From NCBI RefSeq assembly GCF_009834875.1, contig NZ_WVHT01000001.1:620001-684000 (forward strand): DNA of 64,000 bases, read 5' to 3'. This document shows positions 8,319-18,646 of the stretch, one piece after another; the stretch's first letter is position 1; each line of letters opens with the position of its first letter. This DNA comes from Hufsiella arboris (GTDB lineage Bacteria > Bacteroidota > Bacteroidia > Sphingobacteriales > Sphingobacteriaceae). Under the pieces are notes generated by a model, which saw nothing but the letters and a program-made list of their open reading frames with translations, was not told where the DNA came from and made no database searches. A program made the translations under genes and the position numbers.

Positions 8319-11300
8319 ATGAAAAAACTTTTATCGAGTTTATTTGCTCTGCTCGCATTATCGCTTTCTGTATTTGCACAGGAACGAGCTGTTACCGGTA
8401 GAGTAACAGACAGGGCAGACAAATCTCCTTTACCGGGGGTGAGCGTAAAAATTAAAGGAACATCGGTAGGAACTCAAACGAATGTTGACGGAAAGTTCAG
8501 TATTCGAGTAAGCGACAACGCGACCTTAGTATTTACTTACATTGGCTATGGCAGCCAGGAAATAGCAGTTGGAACCCAAAGTTCAATCGACGTGGTTTTA
8601 GGCACGGATGCAAAGCAACTGGGAGAGGTTGTTGTAACTGCGCTGGGTATGTCAAGGGAGAAGAAAACTTTAGGGTACTCGTCCACGCAAGTGAACTCTG
8701 AAGAAATTAACAGAGCAGCCCCTACAAATATCGTTTCTGGTATACAGGGTAAGGTTGCAGGTGTTGATATATCTTCGACATCTGGTTCACCAGGCGGATC
8801 AAGTAAAGTAATATTGAGAGGTTTCTCATCCATCGGAGGAAATAATCAACCTTTGTATGTAATCGACGGTGTTCCGGTTAATAATAGCAGACCTGGTGAT
8901 GCATCACCTGTCGGCAGTATTGGGGATCTTTCCGAAAACTATGATTTCGGAAATGCTGCAAACGATATTAACCCGAACGATATCGAAAGTATCAGTATTT
9001 TGAAAGGCGCAGCAGCCAGCTCGCTTTACGGATCACGTGCGTCAAACGGCGTTATATTAATTACTACTAAAAAGGGAAAAGCAGGAAAATTTAAGATTGA
9101 TTTCTCAAGCGCAGCTTCATTTACAAACGTTTCTATTGTTCCAAATCTTCAGGACGTATTTGGTCAGGGATGGGGCAAAGAAAACTGGATCGCTGAGAAC
9201 GGTAGCTGGGGCCCAAAACTTGACGGCCAAGTCCGTCCTTACGGGTCTATCGTAGACGGTGAACAATTATCACGGCCATTTTCTGCAGTAAATGATAACT
9301 TTAGAAATGCCTTTGATACTGGAAAGGAATTTAATAATAACATCGCATTTAGCGGTGGCAATGAATCCTCTACATTCCATTTTTCTTACGGTAATATCAA
9401 TAGCAATGGTATTTTGCCAGGCGACAATGATTTATATAAACGAAACACACTTACTTTAAATGGGTCGACGAAATATAAAGCATTAACCTTAAGCGCCTCT
9501 GCAAACTATGTTGGTAAGAACACCAGAGCTGTGCAAACTGGGCAAGCTGTATCAGGTGTTGGTTCGTCGTTCTATGAAGATGTTCTGCAAATACCAATAA
9601 GCTATCCGTTTGCTGATCTGAAGGATTACAATAACAAGTTTTATAATATTGACAATTACTTCACTCCATACGCACAGAATCCGTACTACTCAATTTATGA
9701 GAATGGATCGAGATTTAAGAGTGATCGCTTTTATGGAAATGTTGATTTGAAACTAAAAGCTACTGACTGGTTGAGCTTACAATTCCAGCAAGGCGCCGAT
9801 GTTAATAATGTGGCTGATAAAATTTGGAATGCTAAAAACAATCCTGCTCCGGGAAGCTGGGCTGGTGGTGGCAATGACGAAGGATATGCCCGCCAGGAAA
9901 GTGTAGGAAACGTTATAGAGGGATCAGAGAGATATTACGAATTTGATTCCAAGTTTAACGCGATATTCAACAAAAAAATCAGTAATGATTTCCAATTCAA
10001 TGGTTTGGCTGGTGCTAACTTCAACGATCGCGGATTAAGATCATCGTATACAGGAGTTGAAAATTTAGCCATTCCTGGATTTTATCAAATTAACAACACT
10101 GCGAATAATCCCGTAAGTACCGGCCTTGAAAGTGAAAGAAGGTTGTTCGGCGTTTATGCTTCTGCAACGTTCGGATATAAAACATGGGCCTATTTAACGC
10201 TGAATGCCCGTAACGATTGGAGCTCAACTTTACCAGAAGCTAACAGAAGTTACTTTTATCCAGGTGCCAACCTGTCGCTGATTGTATCGGAAGCTTTGGA
10301 CTTATCATCTGCTAAGATTAGCTTGTTGAAATTAAGAGGAGCTTACGGAAAAACTGGTAGTGATACAGATCCTTATCGGATTTTTAATACATTATCACGT
10401 ACCAGCGTTGCGTTAGGATATGGAAATATCACCTTCCCGATTGATGGCGTACCCGGATATTCGGTATCGAATGTGCTTAATAACAGTAGCTTAAAGCCTG
10501 AAATTAGCACCGAAACAGAAGTAGGTGGTGAAATCAGATTTTTTAACAATCGTGTAGGTTTGGATGCTTCATATTATAATCGTGTTACCGATAACCAAAT
10601 TCTGCCGATCGTTACACCTCCTTCAACTGGTGTTACATCTCGAATTGTAAACTTTGGCAAGATTAGAAATCGAGGCGTTGAACTAGCGCTAAACGGAACT
10701 CCTGTGAAGACTCAAAATGTAACATGGGATCTTGGATACACATTCAGTAGGAATAGAAACAAGGTGCTCGAGTTGCCAAACGGCCTTGATAAAGTTGTTT
10801 TGAACAGTGCTTATGATGCTCAGTTCGTTGCGCAGGTAGGTCAACCATTAGGTGTTTTCCAGGCTCCTGTTCCTAAACTGGATCCGCAAGGGCATATTAT
10901 CGTTGCAAGTAATGGCTTCCCGGTTGTTGCTGACAATCTTGGTAGCTATGGAAGTTCACAGAGAGACTATATTATGGGATTAGTTAATACACTTCGTGTT
11001 AAAGACTTTACCCTTGCTTTCACTCTTGATTACAGAGAGGGCGGTCTCTTCTATTCAGGAACTGCTGACTTACTAAACTTTGTCGGAAACGATTACAAAA
11101 CATTATATAACGACAGGAGAACATTTATTGTTCCTAATTCTGTAGTAGAAGTAAAAGATGCTGCCGGCAAGGTTACTGGATATGCAGAAAACACTACTGC
11201 TATCTCCGAGGCTAATGTAAGTTCTTATTATTACACCAGCCAAGGTAAAGCTGTTGCATACCAAAACAGAATTTTAGATAAGTCATACTTTAAGCTAAGA

Positions 11301-11531
11301 GATGTAACGCTTACTTATGCTCTTCCAAAAAGTTTTGCATCAAAAATTAAAGCTGATCGGGCGACCCTTACTGCTTACGGAAGAAACTTATTGACGTGGC
11401 TTCCGCGTTCAAACCGCACTATCGATCCGGAAGTATCCAACTTCGGAAATGACCTAACCAGCGAATTCGGTGAATTCAGAACTGGTCCGTCAACTCGCAA
11501 CTTCGGATTATCATTAAATCTAACGTTCTAG
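8319..11531 (+). CDS. SusC/RagA-family TonB-linked outer membrane protein (pair 3)
   Basis: A 1070-residue SusC. Signal peptide of about 21 residues (MKKLLSSLFALLALSLSVFA), CarboxypepD_reg-like domain at about 22-103 (GVSVKIKGTSVGTQ, FTYIGYGSQE), TonB-box region GEVVVTALG, plug with GIQGKVAGV, NNQPLYVIDGVPV and AAASSLYGSRASNGVILITT, then a barrel ending NLTF. No STN domain. The signal peptide and first domain closely resemble those of the SusC genes at 13833, 19383 and 25717, so these four form a paralogous set. The SusD partner starts 5 bp after the stop. The long upstream region with palindrome and TGTTAA boxes suggests regulated transcription. Confidence 0.97.
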   Translation: MKKLLSSLFALLALSLSVFAQERAVTGRVTDRADKSPLPGVSVKIKGTSVGTQTNVDGKFSIRVSDNATLVFTYIGYGSQEIAVGTQSSIDVVLGTDAKQLGEVVVTALGMSREKKTLGYSSTQVNSEEINRAAPTNIVSGIQGKVAGVDISSTSGSPGGSSKVILRGFSSIGGNNQPLYVIDGVPVNNSRPGDASPVGSIGDLSENYDFGNAANDINPNDIESISILKGAAASSLYGSRASNGVILITTKKGKAGKFKIDFSSAASFTNVSIVPNLQDVFGQGWGKENWIAENGSWGPKLDGQVRPYGSIVDGEQLSRPFSAVNDNFRNAFDTGKEFNNNIAFSGGNESSTFHFSYGNINSNGILPGDNDLYKRNTLTLNGSTKYKALTLSASANYVGKNTRAVQTGQAVSGVGSSFYEDVLQIPISYPFADLKDYNNKFYNIDNYFTPYAQNPYYSIYENGSRFKSDRFYGNVDLKLKATDWLSLQFQQGADVNNVADKIWNAKNNPAPGSWAGGGNDEGYARQESVGNVIEGSERYYEFDSKFNAIFNKKISNDFQFNGLAGANFNDRGLRSSYTGVENLAIPGFYQINNTANNPVSTGLESERRLFGVYASATFGYKTWAYLTLNARNDWSSTLPEANRSYFYPGANLSLIVSEALDLSSAKISLLKLRGAYGKTGSDTDPYRIFNTLSRTSVALGYGNITFPIDGVPGYSVSNVLNNSSLKPEISTETEVGGEIRFFNNRVGLDASYYNRVTDNQILPIVTPPSTGVTSRIVNFGKIRNRGVELALNGTPVKTQNVTWDLGYTFSRNRNKVLELPNGLDKVVLNSAYDAQFVAQVGQPLGVFQAPVPKLDPQGHIIVASNGFPVVADNLGSYGSSQRDYIMGLVNTLRVKDFTLAFTLDYREGGLFYSGTADLLNFVGNDYKTLYNDRRTFIVPNSVVEVKDAAGKVTGYAENTTAISEANVSSYYYTSQGKAVAYQNRILDKSYFKLRDVTLTYALPKSFASKIKADRATLTAYGRNLLTWLPRSNRTIDPEVSNFGNDLTSEFGEFRTGPSTRNFGLSLNLTF

Positions 11532-11536
11532 AGAAA

Positions 11537-13045
11537 TTGAAAATGAAGAAAATATTTAAAATAACACAAGTAGCAGCACTTTCAACCCTTGTTTTGGTTG
11601 CAGGCTGTAAAAAACTTGATATAAACACAAGTCCGAATAATCCGTCTTTAGACGCGGCAACGGTTGAAACGCTCTTTCCGTCGGCAGTTATGTCCACGGC
11701 AGGAAGAACAGGTGGCGATCTTTCAATAATTGGTGGTCTGTGGGCGCAATACTGGACTCAAAATAATAATTCAAGTCAGTTTCGTACAGTTGACGCTTAT
11801 GATGTTGCAAATACATCGAATTTTGTTACTGGTCCTTATTCGGAACTTTTTGCAGGGGCGTTAACTGATTACCAATTAGGTATAAAAAAATCAGTTGCCG
11901 CAGGCGACTGGAGATATAACCTGATGAACACGGTTATGAAGGCCTATACATACCAGGTTCTTGTGGATTTGTTCGATAAGGTTCCTTATTCTGAAGCGCT
12001 GCAACCTGAAACAATCCTTCAGCCAAAATTTGATGACGGATATACTATTTACACTTCACTGATCTCAGAAATTGATGCGGCTTTAGCGAAAGATTTTAAA
12101 AGCGCTGAGTTTAGTGCTGCTCAAACTAAAACCGACTTCGTGTTCGGAGATCATGGCAATGCCGGGTTTTCAAATGAGATGTCTAACTGGGTTAAGTTCG
12201 CAAATACATTAAAATTGAAAATGTATTTGCGTATGATAAATGCAAAACCGGCCGAAGCTGAAGCTGGAATAAAGAAGCTGTATCAGGACAAAGTCCAGTT
12301 CCTTGACATAAGCGCAGGAGTCGACAATTTCGTAGACGTGCCTAACTCCAGTAACCCTTTCTATGAGTATAATTTCCGCAGGTTAAATACTCCTGATAAC
12401 CTAAAGGCTAGTAAAACCTTATCTAGCTGGTTGAATCTTAACAAAGATCCCAGAGCCAAAGCTTATTTTGGTAAGGATAATCCCGTTACATCAATTAACC
12501 AGGGAGATTATCTTGGAGGTTCCGCGCACCCGGAATATAATAGCGCCGTAAATCCGATAGTGAAAGCTACAGACCCGGTTTGGTTTATAAGCGAAGCTGA
12601 ATCATATTTCATGCAAGCGGAAGCATTAGAGCGTTACTTTGGCGGTGCCGGAGCGAAGGATTTCTATGACAAAGGTGTTCAGACTGCATTTGCGCAGGTT
12701 TCATTAACACCGGGCTCATTATTAACAACAGCTTACGCGTACCCTCAAACAGGAACGTTAGAAAACAAGGTAGAAGCTATTATAGTACAAAAATGGGCTT
12801 CTCTTTTCGGATCTCACGCTTTAGAGGCATTTTTTGAGCAAAACAGAACTGGATATCCTAGAACAAGTCCCGTTTACTCAACAGACGCGTCTTATCAGCC
12901 TGGACAAATTGTTTATACTCCTAACGGCGTAACAGGCAGTGGAAATTTCCCAAGGAGATTTGTTTTCCCGGACTTTGAGAAAAGCAGAAATACTAACACA
13001 CCGGCGCAAGTTCCGATTTATACGAAAGTTTGGTGGGGTAAATAA
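11537..13045 (+). CDS. SusD-like (SusD-like_2 type) outer membrane lipoprotein (pair 3)
   Basis: A 502-residue lipoprotein; the lipobox ends at Cys24 (VLVAGC), followed by KKLDINTSPNNPS, the N-terminal signature of the SusD-like_2 group. Further hallmarks are the Trp-rich LGGLWAQYW-like region (here IGGLWAQYWTQNNNS), MKAYTYQVLVDLFDKVPYSEAL, WVKFANTLKLKMYLRM, AESYFMQAEALERYFGG, and IVQKWASLFGSHALEAFFE near the end. It should cap the SusC encoded 5 bp upstream. A small lipoprotein gene follows after 19 bp, so the unit is at least three genes. Confidence 0.95.
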   Translation: MKMKKIFKITQVAALSTLVLVAGCKKLDINTSPNNPSLDAATVETLFPSAVMSTAGRTGGDLSIIGGLWAQYWTQNNNSSQFRTVDAYDVANTSNFVTGPYSELFAGALTDYQLGIKKSVAAGDWRYNLMNTVMKAYTYQVLVDLFDKVPYSEALQPETILQPKFDDGYTIYTSLISEIDAALAKDFKSAEFSAAQTKTDFVFGDHGNAGFSNEMSNWVKFANTLKLKMYLRMINAKPAEAEAGIKKLYQDKVQFLDISAGVDNFVDVPNSSNPFYEYNFRRLNTPDNLKASKTLSSWLNLNKDPRAKAYFGKDNPVTSINQGDYLGGSAHPEYNSAVNPIVKATDPVWFISEAESYFMQAEALERYFGGAGAKDFYDKGVQTAFAQVSLTPGSLLTTAYAYPQTGTLENKVEAIIVQKWASLFGSHALEAFFEQNRTGYPRTSPVYSTDASYQPGQIVYTPNGVTGSGNFPRRFVFPDFEKSRNTNTPAQVPIYTKVWWGK

Positions 13046-13064
13046 TTTATAAAGAAGAAGTAAA

Positions 13065-13550
13065 ATGACAAAAAATATAATTAAATGCGTTATGGCTGCA
13101 ATTATTGTTGTAAGCATGGCGTCATGTAAAAAAGATCCCGAAGTTGGCGGCACAGCTGTGCAGGATATGTCGGGTGATTGGTTTGTTCGAGTTAATGAAA
13201 CTGGACCATATATCGCTCTCTCTACATTTAATACGTCGGATAATGCACCCAATTTAATGTGGGTACAGTCTACAGGATTAAAGTCTGGTTCAACAGCAAT
13301 AGGTATTAAAGGCAAGGTATCGATAGATTATTCAAGCAAAGTAATGTCGGCTACCGGTGTTCAAAATATTGCAGCAACAAAAACAACGATTCCAGTATTT
13401 GATGTGGCTGGAAAAATTATTGCTAACGGGACTAAGGGTTTCAAATCCGGGACACCAACAGACTCAATCTATTTTGATCTGAAGATAAACAGCACTCAAT
13501 ATCGGGTTAGCGGATATCATAAAACCGGCTTTATGGAAGACCTTCCATAA
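13065..13550 (+). CDS. Small accessory lipoprotein, lipid-binding-like (pair 3 operon)
   Basis: A 161-residue predicted lipoprotein with lipobox Cys21 (SMASC) followed by KKDPEVGG. The mature part has few charges, begins with MSGDWFVRV, and looks like a small all-beta barrel (alternating strands ending in IYFDLKINSTQYRVSGYHKTGF). This resembles the Bacteroidota putative lipid-binding lipoprotein family (Pfam Lipid_bd), from memory and not searched. Position three in a SusC-SusD operon suggests a surface accessory protein, analogous in place to SusE/F but not homologous as far as visible. Terminator downstream. Confidence 0.75.
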   Translation: MTKNIIKCVMAAIIVVSMASCKKDPEVGGTAVQDMSGDWFVRVNETGPYIALSTFNTSDNAPNLMWVQSTGLKSGSTAIGIKGKVSIDYSSKVMSATGVQNIAATKTTIPVFDVAGKIIANGTKGFKSGTPTDSIYFDLKINSTQYRVSGYHKTGFMEDLP

Positions 13551-13623
13551 GTTAGTAATATTAAGCGTTGCTGGTCTGGCCAAACAGAGTTTCGCCACAG
13601 GTTAGCATATTAACAAATTCTTT

Positions 13624-13661
13624 AAAAGCGGCTTGCTCGGAAACGGGCAAGCCGCTTTTTG
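13624..13661 (+). terminator. Rho-independent terminator after pair 3
   Basis: Near-perfect 16-bp stem (13624-13639 with 13644-13659, one T-G pair) closed by a GAAA tetraloop, with A-run upstream and T-run downstream. One of the strongest hairpins in the window. Confidence 0.92.
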
Positions 13662-13715
13662 TTTTACACGTATTTGGTCAAAAAAATACACAAAATGATA
13701 ACCTGTACTCTATTA

Positions 13716-13747
13716 TGTTAAAGAAGTGTTAAAAAATGTTAAATTTG
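13716..13747 (+). promoter_or_regulatory. Triple TGTTAAA boxes upstream of SusC pair 4
   Basis: TGTTAAA at 13716, 13727 and 13737 (spacings 11 and 10 bp), ending directly at TTTG (13744-13747). The 17-bp core TGTTAAAAAATGTTAAA is identical to the block upstream of the SusC gene at 25717. Confidence 0.55.
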
Positions 13748-13832
13748 ATTAACCTGCCAAGTCACGAGCCGAACGGATTCGACTTATCCTAATACACCTT
13801 AGCATTCTTCATTTCTACTTAACAATTTAACA

Positions 13833-16800
13833 ATGAAAAAACTTTTACTGAGTTTATTCGCGTTGTTTGTGCTGGCTTTTTACGTACATGCACAAACCCG
13901 GACTGTAACAGGTACAGTTACCGCGAAAGAGGATGGCTTACCACTCCCTGGTGTAAGCGTAAAGATCAAGGGCGGCGCAACCGGTACACAAACATCGCCG
14001 GATGGCAGATTCTCAATCAGCGTACCTGCGGGTGCCGTCCTGGTATTCACTTATATTGGTTACGCCAGTCAGGAGGTGGCAGTTGGCAACAGTAACAACT
14101 TAGCTGTATCGCTTACTTCGGATACTAAACAACTTGGCGAAGTAGTGGTAACCGGAGCTTTGGGTATTAAACGGCAAGCGCGGGAAATTGGTTATTCGAC
14201 AACCAGGGTCTCCTCAAAAGAGCTTACTCAAACTAACGTGACCAATATTGCCAATGGCCTCACCGGAAAAGCTGCAGGTTTGCAGGTAAGTACAATTAAT
14301 AACGGCATCGATCCGCAAGTGCGTGTAACTCTTCGCGGTGCACGATCGATTAACGGTAATAACAATGCGTTGATTGTGGTCGATGGCGTTCCGATTCCAA
14401 ACGGAAGCCTTAATTCAGTCAATCCTAATGATATCGAAGATATTAATATTCTGAAAGGCGCCGGTGCATCGGCCTTGTATGGATCGGAGGCGTCTAACGG
14501 TGCGATTATAATTACCACTAAAAAAGGCACACGTTCGGGCAAGCCGATCATTAAGTATGCAAATTCTTTTCAGTTGAACCAGGTGTCATATTTTCCGGAA
14601 ATCCAAAGTAGCTATGGTCCATATGGTGGTGAAACTGTAGCCGACGGGTTTCGGGATCCGCTAACGGGTTTTTCGCTATTTACACCATACGAAAATCAGC
14701 TTTACGGCCCGGCTTATAACGGTGCACAATTTCAGTTGGGAGCGCCTACAGAAAGCGGCGAAGTAAACATCATTACCTATTCACCACAAAATGAAAATCC
14801 GATCAAAGCGTTCTTCGAAACGGGTATTACTGAGCAAAATGATTTTTCTTATCAAACCGGCGATAATGACAATGCATTCTATTTTTCTGCTCAGAACGTT
14901 TATACAACCGGTGTAGTGCAGGATGACCGGAACAAACGAACATCTGTAAGGCTGGCAGGCACTAAAAAATATGGAATCTTTAAAGCTGATCTCTCGGTGG
15001 ACTACGCACGGAGCAACATCAGCACATTTGGCATCAATTACTCCACCAATGCTACTACGCAGATAATGTACGCCAACTTGTTTCAGTTGCCGGCGTTTAT
15101 TAATATCAACGATCTGAAGGATGCGAATAACAGTAAGTTTTATAATCCTAACGATTATTACAGCGCCTATAATGTCAATCCATACTGGCAAATTCTCAAT
15201 TCACGAGTAAACAGGATTGGCGATACCTTTTTGGGTAATCTGAACTTAAATTTAAAACCAACCGATTGGTTTGATGCAACATACCGTTTATCGCAAAATT
15301 TTGGCGTGAATAACCTGAAATCCACACGCAAAGAACAGCAGTTTTCACAGTACGCCGCATCCGATCCGCTGGGCGTGAGTAATATTCCGTCGCGCTATGG
15401 CGCAGCAGCGAAGGCTCCGGGATTCGTGCAGGACTATACGCAGTATGGCGATGGCACAACCAATTTAAATTTCAATACGAACTCCGGAATGTCGCGTTTG
15501 CAGCAAGATATTCTGTTAAACTTTAATCATACTTTTCTGAACAATGATTTAAAGGCAGGTTTGCTGCTTGGTAATACCATCTGGCAGGCAAAAGTCCGCA
15601 CTCAGAATGATCAAAGTGGTAACCTGTTAATTCCCGGTTATTATAATATTAACGCAATCGCTGGAAATCCAACGGTGAATCAGTCTGAATATCTGATCAG
15701 GCAGATAGGCGCTTATGGATCATTGAACTTAAGCTACAAGGATTTCCTTTCAGTGCAGGCAACCGGTCGTAACGACTGGGATTCGCGGCTTTCAAAGGAT
15801 AACCGCTCTTTCTTCTATCCTTCGGTTAACGGTGCCTTTGTATTTACCAATGCTTTCGAAGCATTGAAAAGCAATCGCATTTTTTCTTATGGAAAAATAA
15901 GAGCCTCATATGCGCAGGTTGGGCAGGTGAGCGCGCCTCCATATTCGATCAATAACACTTACACTGCTGCTTCTGGATTTCCCTACGGAGGTTTGGGCGG
16001 CTTCAGCTTAGGCATTATCAACAATAATCCAAATCTGAAACCGGAGAAAGTAAAAGAGATTGAATTCGGCCTTGAATACGGATTGTTTTCAAACCGTATA
16101 AATGGTTCGGCCGCTTATTACAAAGCTAACAGCCGAAATCAAACACTACAAGTTTTAACCTCGGCTTCAGCCGGATTCACTGCGGCTACCGTTAATGCCG
16201 GGGAAATTGAAAATACTGGCTGGGAGTTGGATTTGAGAGGAGAGGTCCTTCAGCAATCAAAGAGTAACTTTGGATTGACTCTGGGCGGTAATTTCGCTAT
16301 TTATGATTCGGAAGTAATTTCGCTTATTCCCGGAAGCGACCAATTTCAAATCGCAGGAACCTCCACTTCAATTTACGCGGTAGTTGGTCAACCATACCCC
16401 TCTCTCATCGGCACCGATTTTAATCGTGATCCGCAGGGTCGTGTCGTCGTAAATGCGACAGGTTCTACAGCGGGATACCCAACGGTGAGTTCAACACAGC
16501 GGAATTACGGCAGAACTACTCCAAAATATGTGCTGGGACTAAATTTACAGGCTAGTTACAAGTTCGTTACGCTCTCTGCCGTTGCAGAATATAAAAGCGG
16601 ATATGTAATTTATAACGCCATCGGCTCAACAATGAATTTTGGCGGTCTTTCGGCGATGAGCGCTTCCGCAGGACGCCAGCGCTTCATTTATCCGAATTCT
16701 GTAATTCAAACATCTCCTGGCGTTTACGAGCCTAACACAAGCGTTGCTGTTGTAGATGGTAATTACGGATTCTGGCAATCATCGCAATTTAACAGTGCCA

Positions 16801-17069
16801 TCACACCATTTGTTAACAGCGCAGCATTCTGGAAATTAAGAGAAGTTAATCTTTCATTTAACCTGGATAAATTCGTAACAAAATCTAAAGCAATTAAGGG
16901 ATTAACCTTTGCGCTTACTGGTAGAAATCTGCTGATGTTCAGACCTAAAGATAATGTTTGGACTGATCCCGAGTACAACCTGGATGCTACGAATGCAGTA
17001 GGTGTTACAAATGCGAATCAATTGCCTCCGTTACGGGTTTACGGAGCAAATCTTCAGGTTACTTTTTAA
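13833..17069 (+). CDS. SusC/RagA-family TonB-linked outer membrane protein (pair 4)
   Basis: A 1078-residue SusC: signal peptide to about residue 21 (MKKLLLSLFALFVLAFYVHA), CarboxypepD_reg-like domain (GVSVKIKGGATGTQ, FTYIGYASQE), GEVVVTGALG, then the plug with GLTGKAAGL, NNNALIVVDGVPI and GAGASALYGSEASNGAIIITT, and a barrel ending NLQVTF. One small difference from siblings is GSEASNG where most SusC proteins have GSRA(S/A)NG. No STN domain. The SusD partner starts 9 bp downstream, followed by a DUF1735-like lipoprotein. Its upstream region lacks the promoter block shared by 19383 and 25717 but has the triple TGTTAAA boxes. Confidence 0.97.
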   Translation: MKKLLLSLFALFVLAFYVHAQTRTVTGTVTAKEDGLPLPGVSVKIKGGATGTQTSPDGRFSISVPAGAVLVFTYIGYASQEVAVGNSNNLAVSLTSDTKQLGEVVVTGALGIKRQAREIGYSTTRVSSKELTQTNVTNIANGLTGKAAGLQVSTINNGIDPQVRVTLRGARSINGNNNALIVVDGVPIPNGSLNSVNPNDIEDINILKGAGASALYGSEASNGAIIITTKKGTRSGKPIIKYANSFQLNQVSYFPEIQSSYGPYGGETVADGFRDPLTGFSLFTPYENQLYGPAYNGAQFQLGAPTESGEVNIITYSPQNENPIKAFFETGITEQNDFSYQTGDNDNAFYFSAQNVYTTGVVQDDRNKRTSVRLAGTKKYGIFKADLSVDYARSNISTFGINYSTNATTQIMYANLFQLPAFININDLKDANNSKFYNPNDYYSAYNVNPYWQILNSRVNRIGDTFLGNLNLNLKPTDWFDATYRLSQNFGVNNLKSTRKEQQFSQYAASDPLGVSNIPSRYGAAAKAPGFVQDYTQYGDGTTNLNFNTNSGMSRLQQDILLNFNHTFLNNDLKAGLLLGNTIWQAKVRTQNDQSGNLLIPGYYNINAIAGNPTVNQSEYLIRQIGAYGSLNLSYKDFLSVQATGRNDWDSRLSKDNRSFFYPSVNGAFVFTNAFEALKSNRIFSYGKIRASYAQVGQVSAPPYSINNTYTAASGFPYGGLGGFSLGIINNNPNLKPEKVKEIEFGLEYGLFSNRINGSAAYYKANSRNQTLQVLTSASAGFTAATVNAGEIENTGWELDLRGEVLQQSKSNFGLTLGGNFAIYDSEVISLIPGSDQFQIAGTSTSIYAVVGQPYPSLIGTDFNRDPQGRVVVNATGSTAGYPTVSSTQRNYGRTTPKYVLGLNLQASYKFVTLSAVAEYKSGYVIYNAIGSTMNFGGLSAMSASAGRQRFIYPNSVIQTSPGVYEPNTSVAVVDGNYGFWQSSQFNSAITPFVNSAAFWKLREVNLSFNLDKFVTKSKAIKGLTFALTGRNLLMFRPKDNVWTDPEYNLDATNAVGVTNANQLPPLRVYGANLQVTF

Positions 17070-17078
17070 TCGATTACC

Positions 17079-18638
17079 ATGAAAAAAATAATTTCTATCA
17101 TAGCATTGTCTTTAACGATCGGCGTGGCTGGTTGTAAAAAAGATTTTTTGGATCTAGAGACAAATCCAAATACGCCCTCTACGGCTAGCCCGCAATTGCT
17201 TTTATCGGGTGCATTGGTAACCACGGCCAACTTGTTTAATGTTCCTACAACAAACACCGGCGCAATAAGTCTTACCACTCAATCATACGTTTCGACGACG
17301 GGAGTTTGGATGGGCTATTGGACAAGTAGTGGCAATTACGTGCCCAGTTCCGTATTGAATACCAATAATTTTACCAATGCCAATTACCAGATTTTTACGC
17401 CTTTTTTCCTAAACGCGACAAACTACAACAATCTTGCAAATACTGCCGGATCCGACCCTTCGGCTGATTATTACGTGTCGGTCGCCAATATTATGAAGGC
17501 CTATGTGTTCCAGGAATTGGTCGATACCTATAATAATGTACCTTATACAGAAGCATTTAAGGGCCTGGAAGATATTACGCCGGCTTACGACAAAGGTGAG
17601 GCTATTTATGACGACTTGTTAAAGCAGCTCGATGCGTCGATTGCCCGGATAAAAGGCTCTTCCGCCAGTGTTTCCGCCGCGTTTAAAACTGCGGATGTCA
17701 GCTTTAAAGGCGATATGACAAAGTGGATTAAATTTGCAAATACTTTAAAACTTCGTATCGTGCTGCGGCAATGGCTGGCTTTACCCGCTAAACAGGCTGC
17801 ATTAGCCTCGGCGATAGCGTCCACTTCAGGTGATGGATATATTGATGATACTTTCCAGGCCATTGTTAATCCCGGATATACCAATGATGATGCGAACGGA
17901 CTTCGTCAAAGCCCATTTTATGTAGCTTATGCGTTCAATGCAGCCGGAGCGATATCATTACCAGGTGACTATTACAAAGCAAATGCGTATGTGATTAGTA
18001 AGCTAAAAGCGACTAATGATCCGCGTATCGAGAGATTATATACTCACCCGTCTGTAGGAGCGCCGCCCGCAGGTTCAGCTCCGGGAACACCTAACGACTT
18101 CTTTGGTAATATTTATGGATCGTCAGCACCAAAAAATAACGCCGGAACAAGCAGCATCGGGCCTGGTTTACTGAAAGGGTTTAATATGGATGCGGTGTTG
18201 CTCTCCTCTTCCGAGTCATTGTTCCTGCAGGCTGAAGCAGCCGATAAAGGTTTGATAGCAGGAAGCGCACAGTCGTTTTATGAACGCGGAATAACGGCGT
18301 CATTTGTTACCCTTGGTGTGGCTGACGCAGTAACCGCAGCAGCGGCATATTATGCTCAGCCTATTGTAAATGTCGGCTGGGCCGCGTCCGACGATAAATT
18401 ACAGGCTATCATCAACCAAAAATGGACCGCCTTAAATGGTTATGGCAATATGGAGGCTTACAACGAATACCGAAGAACCGGCTTTCCATTAGATGTTCCT
18501 GTGTCAACCCAGTCGGCTCAGCCGGTCATTCCCACCCGTTTATTTTATCCACAATCCGAATATCAACAGAACGGTGAAAATGCCACAGCAGAAGGAACAA
18601 TCAATCAGTTTTCATCCAAAATATTTTGGGCTAAATAA
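17079..18638 (+). CDS. SusD-like (SusD-like_2 type) outer membrane lipoprotein (pair 4)
   Basis: A 519-residue lipoprotein; lipobox ends at Cys19 (GVAGC), then KKDFLDLETNPNTPS. Typical elements: MKAYVFQELVDTYNNVPYTEAF, the WIKFANTLKLRIVLRQW helix, SESLFLQAEAADKG, and INQKWTALNGYGNMEAYNEYRR. The region around 30-110 is rich in Thr/Asn/Ser with aromatics, as in related SusD-like proteins with long loops. It partners the SusC 9 bp upstream; the next lipoprotein starts 8 bp downstream, so the three are tightly linked. Confidence 0.95.
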   Translation: MKKIISIIALSLTIGVAGCKKDFLDLETNPNTPSTASPQLLLSGALVTTANLFNVPTTNTGAISLTTQSYVSTTGVWMGYWTSSGNYVPSSVLNTNNFTNANYQIFTPFFLNATNYNNLANTAGSDPSADYYVSVANIMKAYVFQELVDTYNNVPYTEAFKGLEDITPAYDKGEAIYDDLLKQLDASIARIKGSSASVSAAFKTADVSFKGDMTKWIKFANTLKLRIVLRQWLALPAKQAALASAIASTSGDGYIDDTFQAIVNPGYTNDDANGLRQSPFYVAYAFNAAGAISLPGDYYKANAYVISKLKATNDPRIERLYTHPSVGAPPAGSAPGTPNDFFGNIYGSSAPKNNAGTSSIGPGLLKGFNMDAVLLSSSESLFLQAEAADKGLIAGSAQSFYERGITASFVTLGVADAVTAAAAYYAQPIVNVGWAASDDKLQAIINQKWTALNGYGNMEAYNEYRRTGFPLDVPVSTQSAQPVIPTRLFYPQSEYQQNGENATAEGTINQFSSKIFWAK

Positions 18639-18646
18639 TCAGAATC

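Noticed and set aside
12878-13315. 145-residue - strand frame across the pair 3 lipoprotein
   Set aside because: Overlaps two well-supported + strand genes and has no domain.
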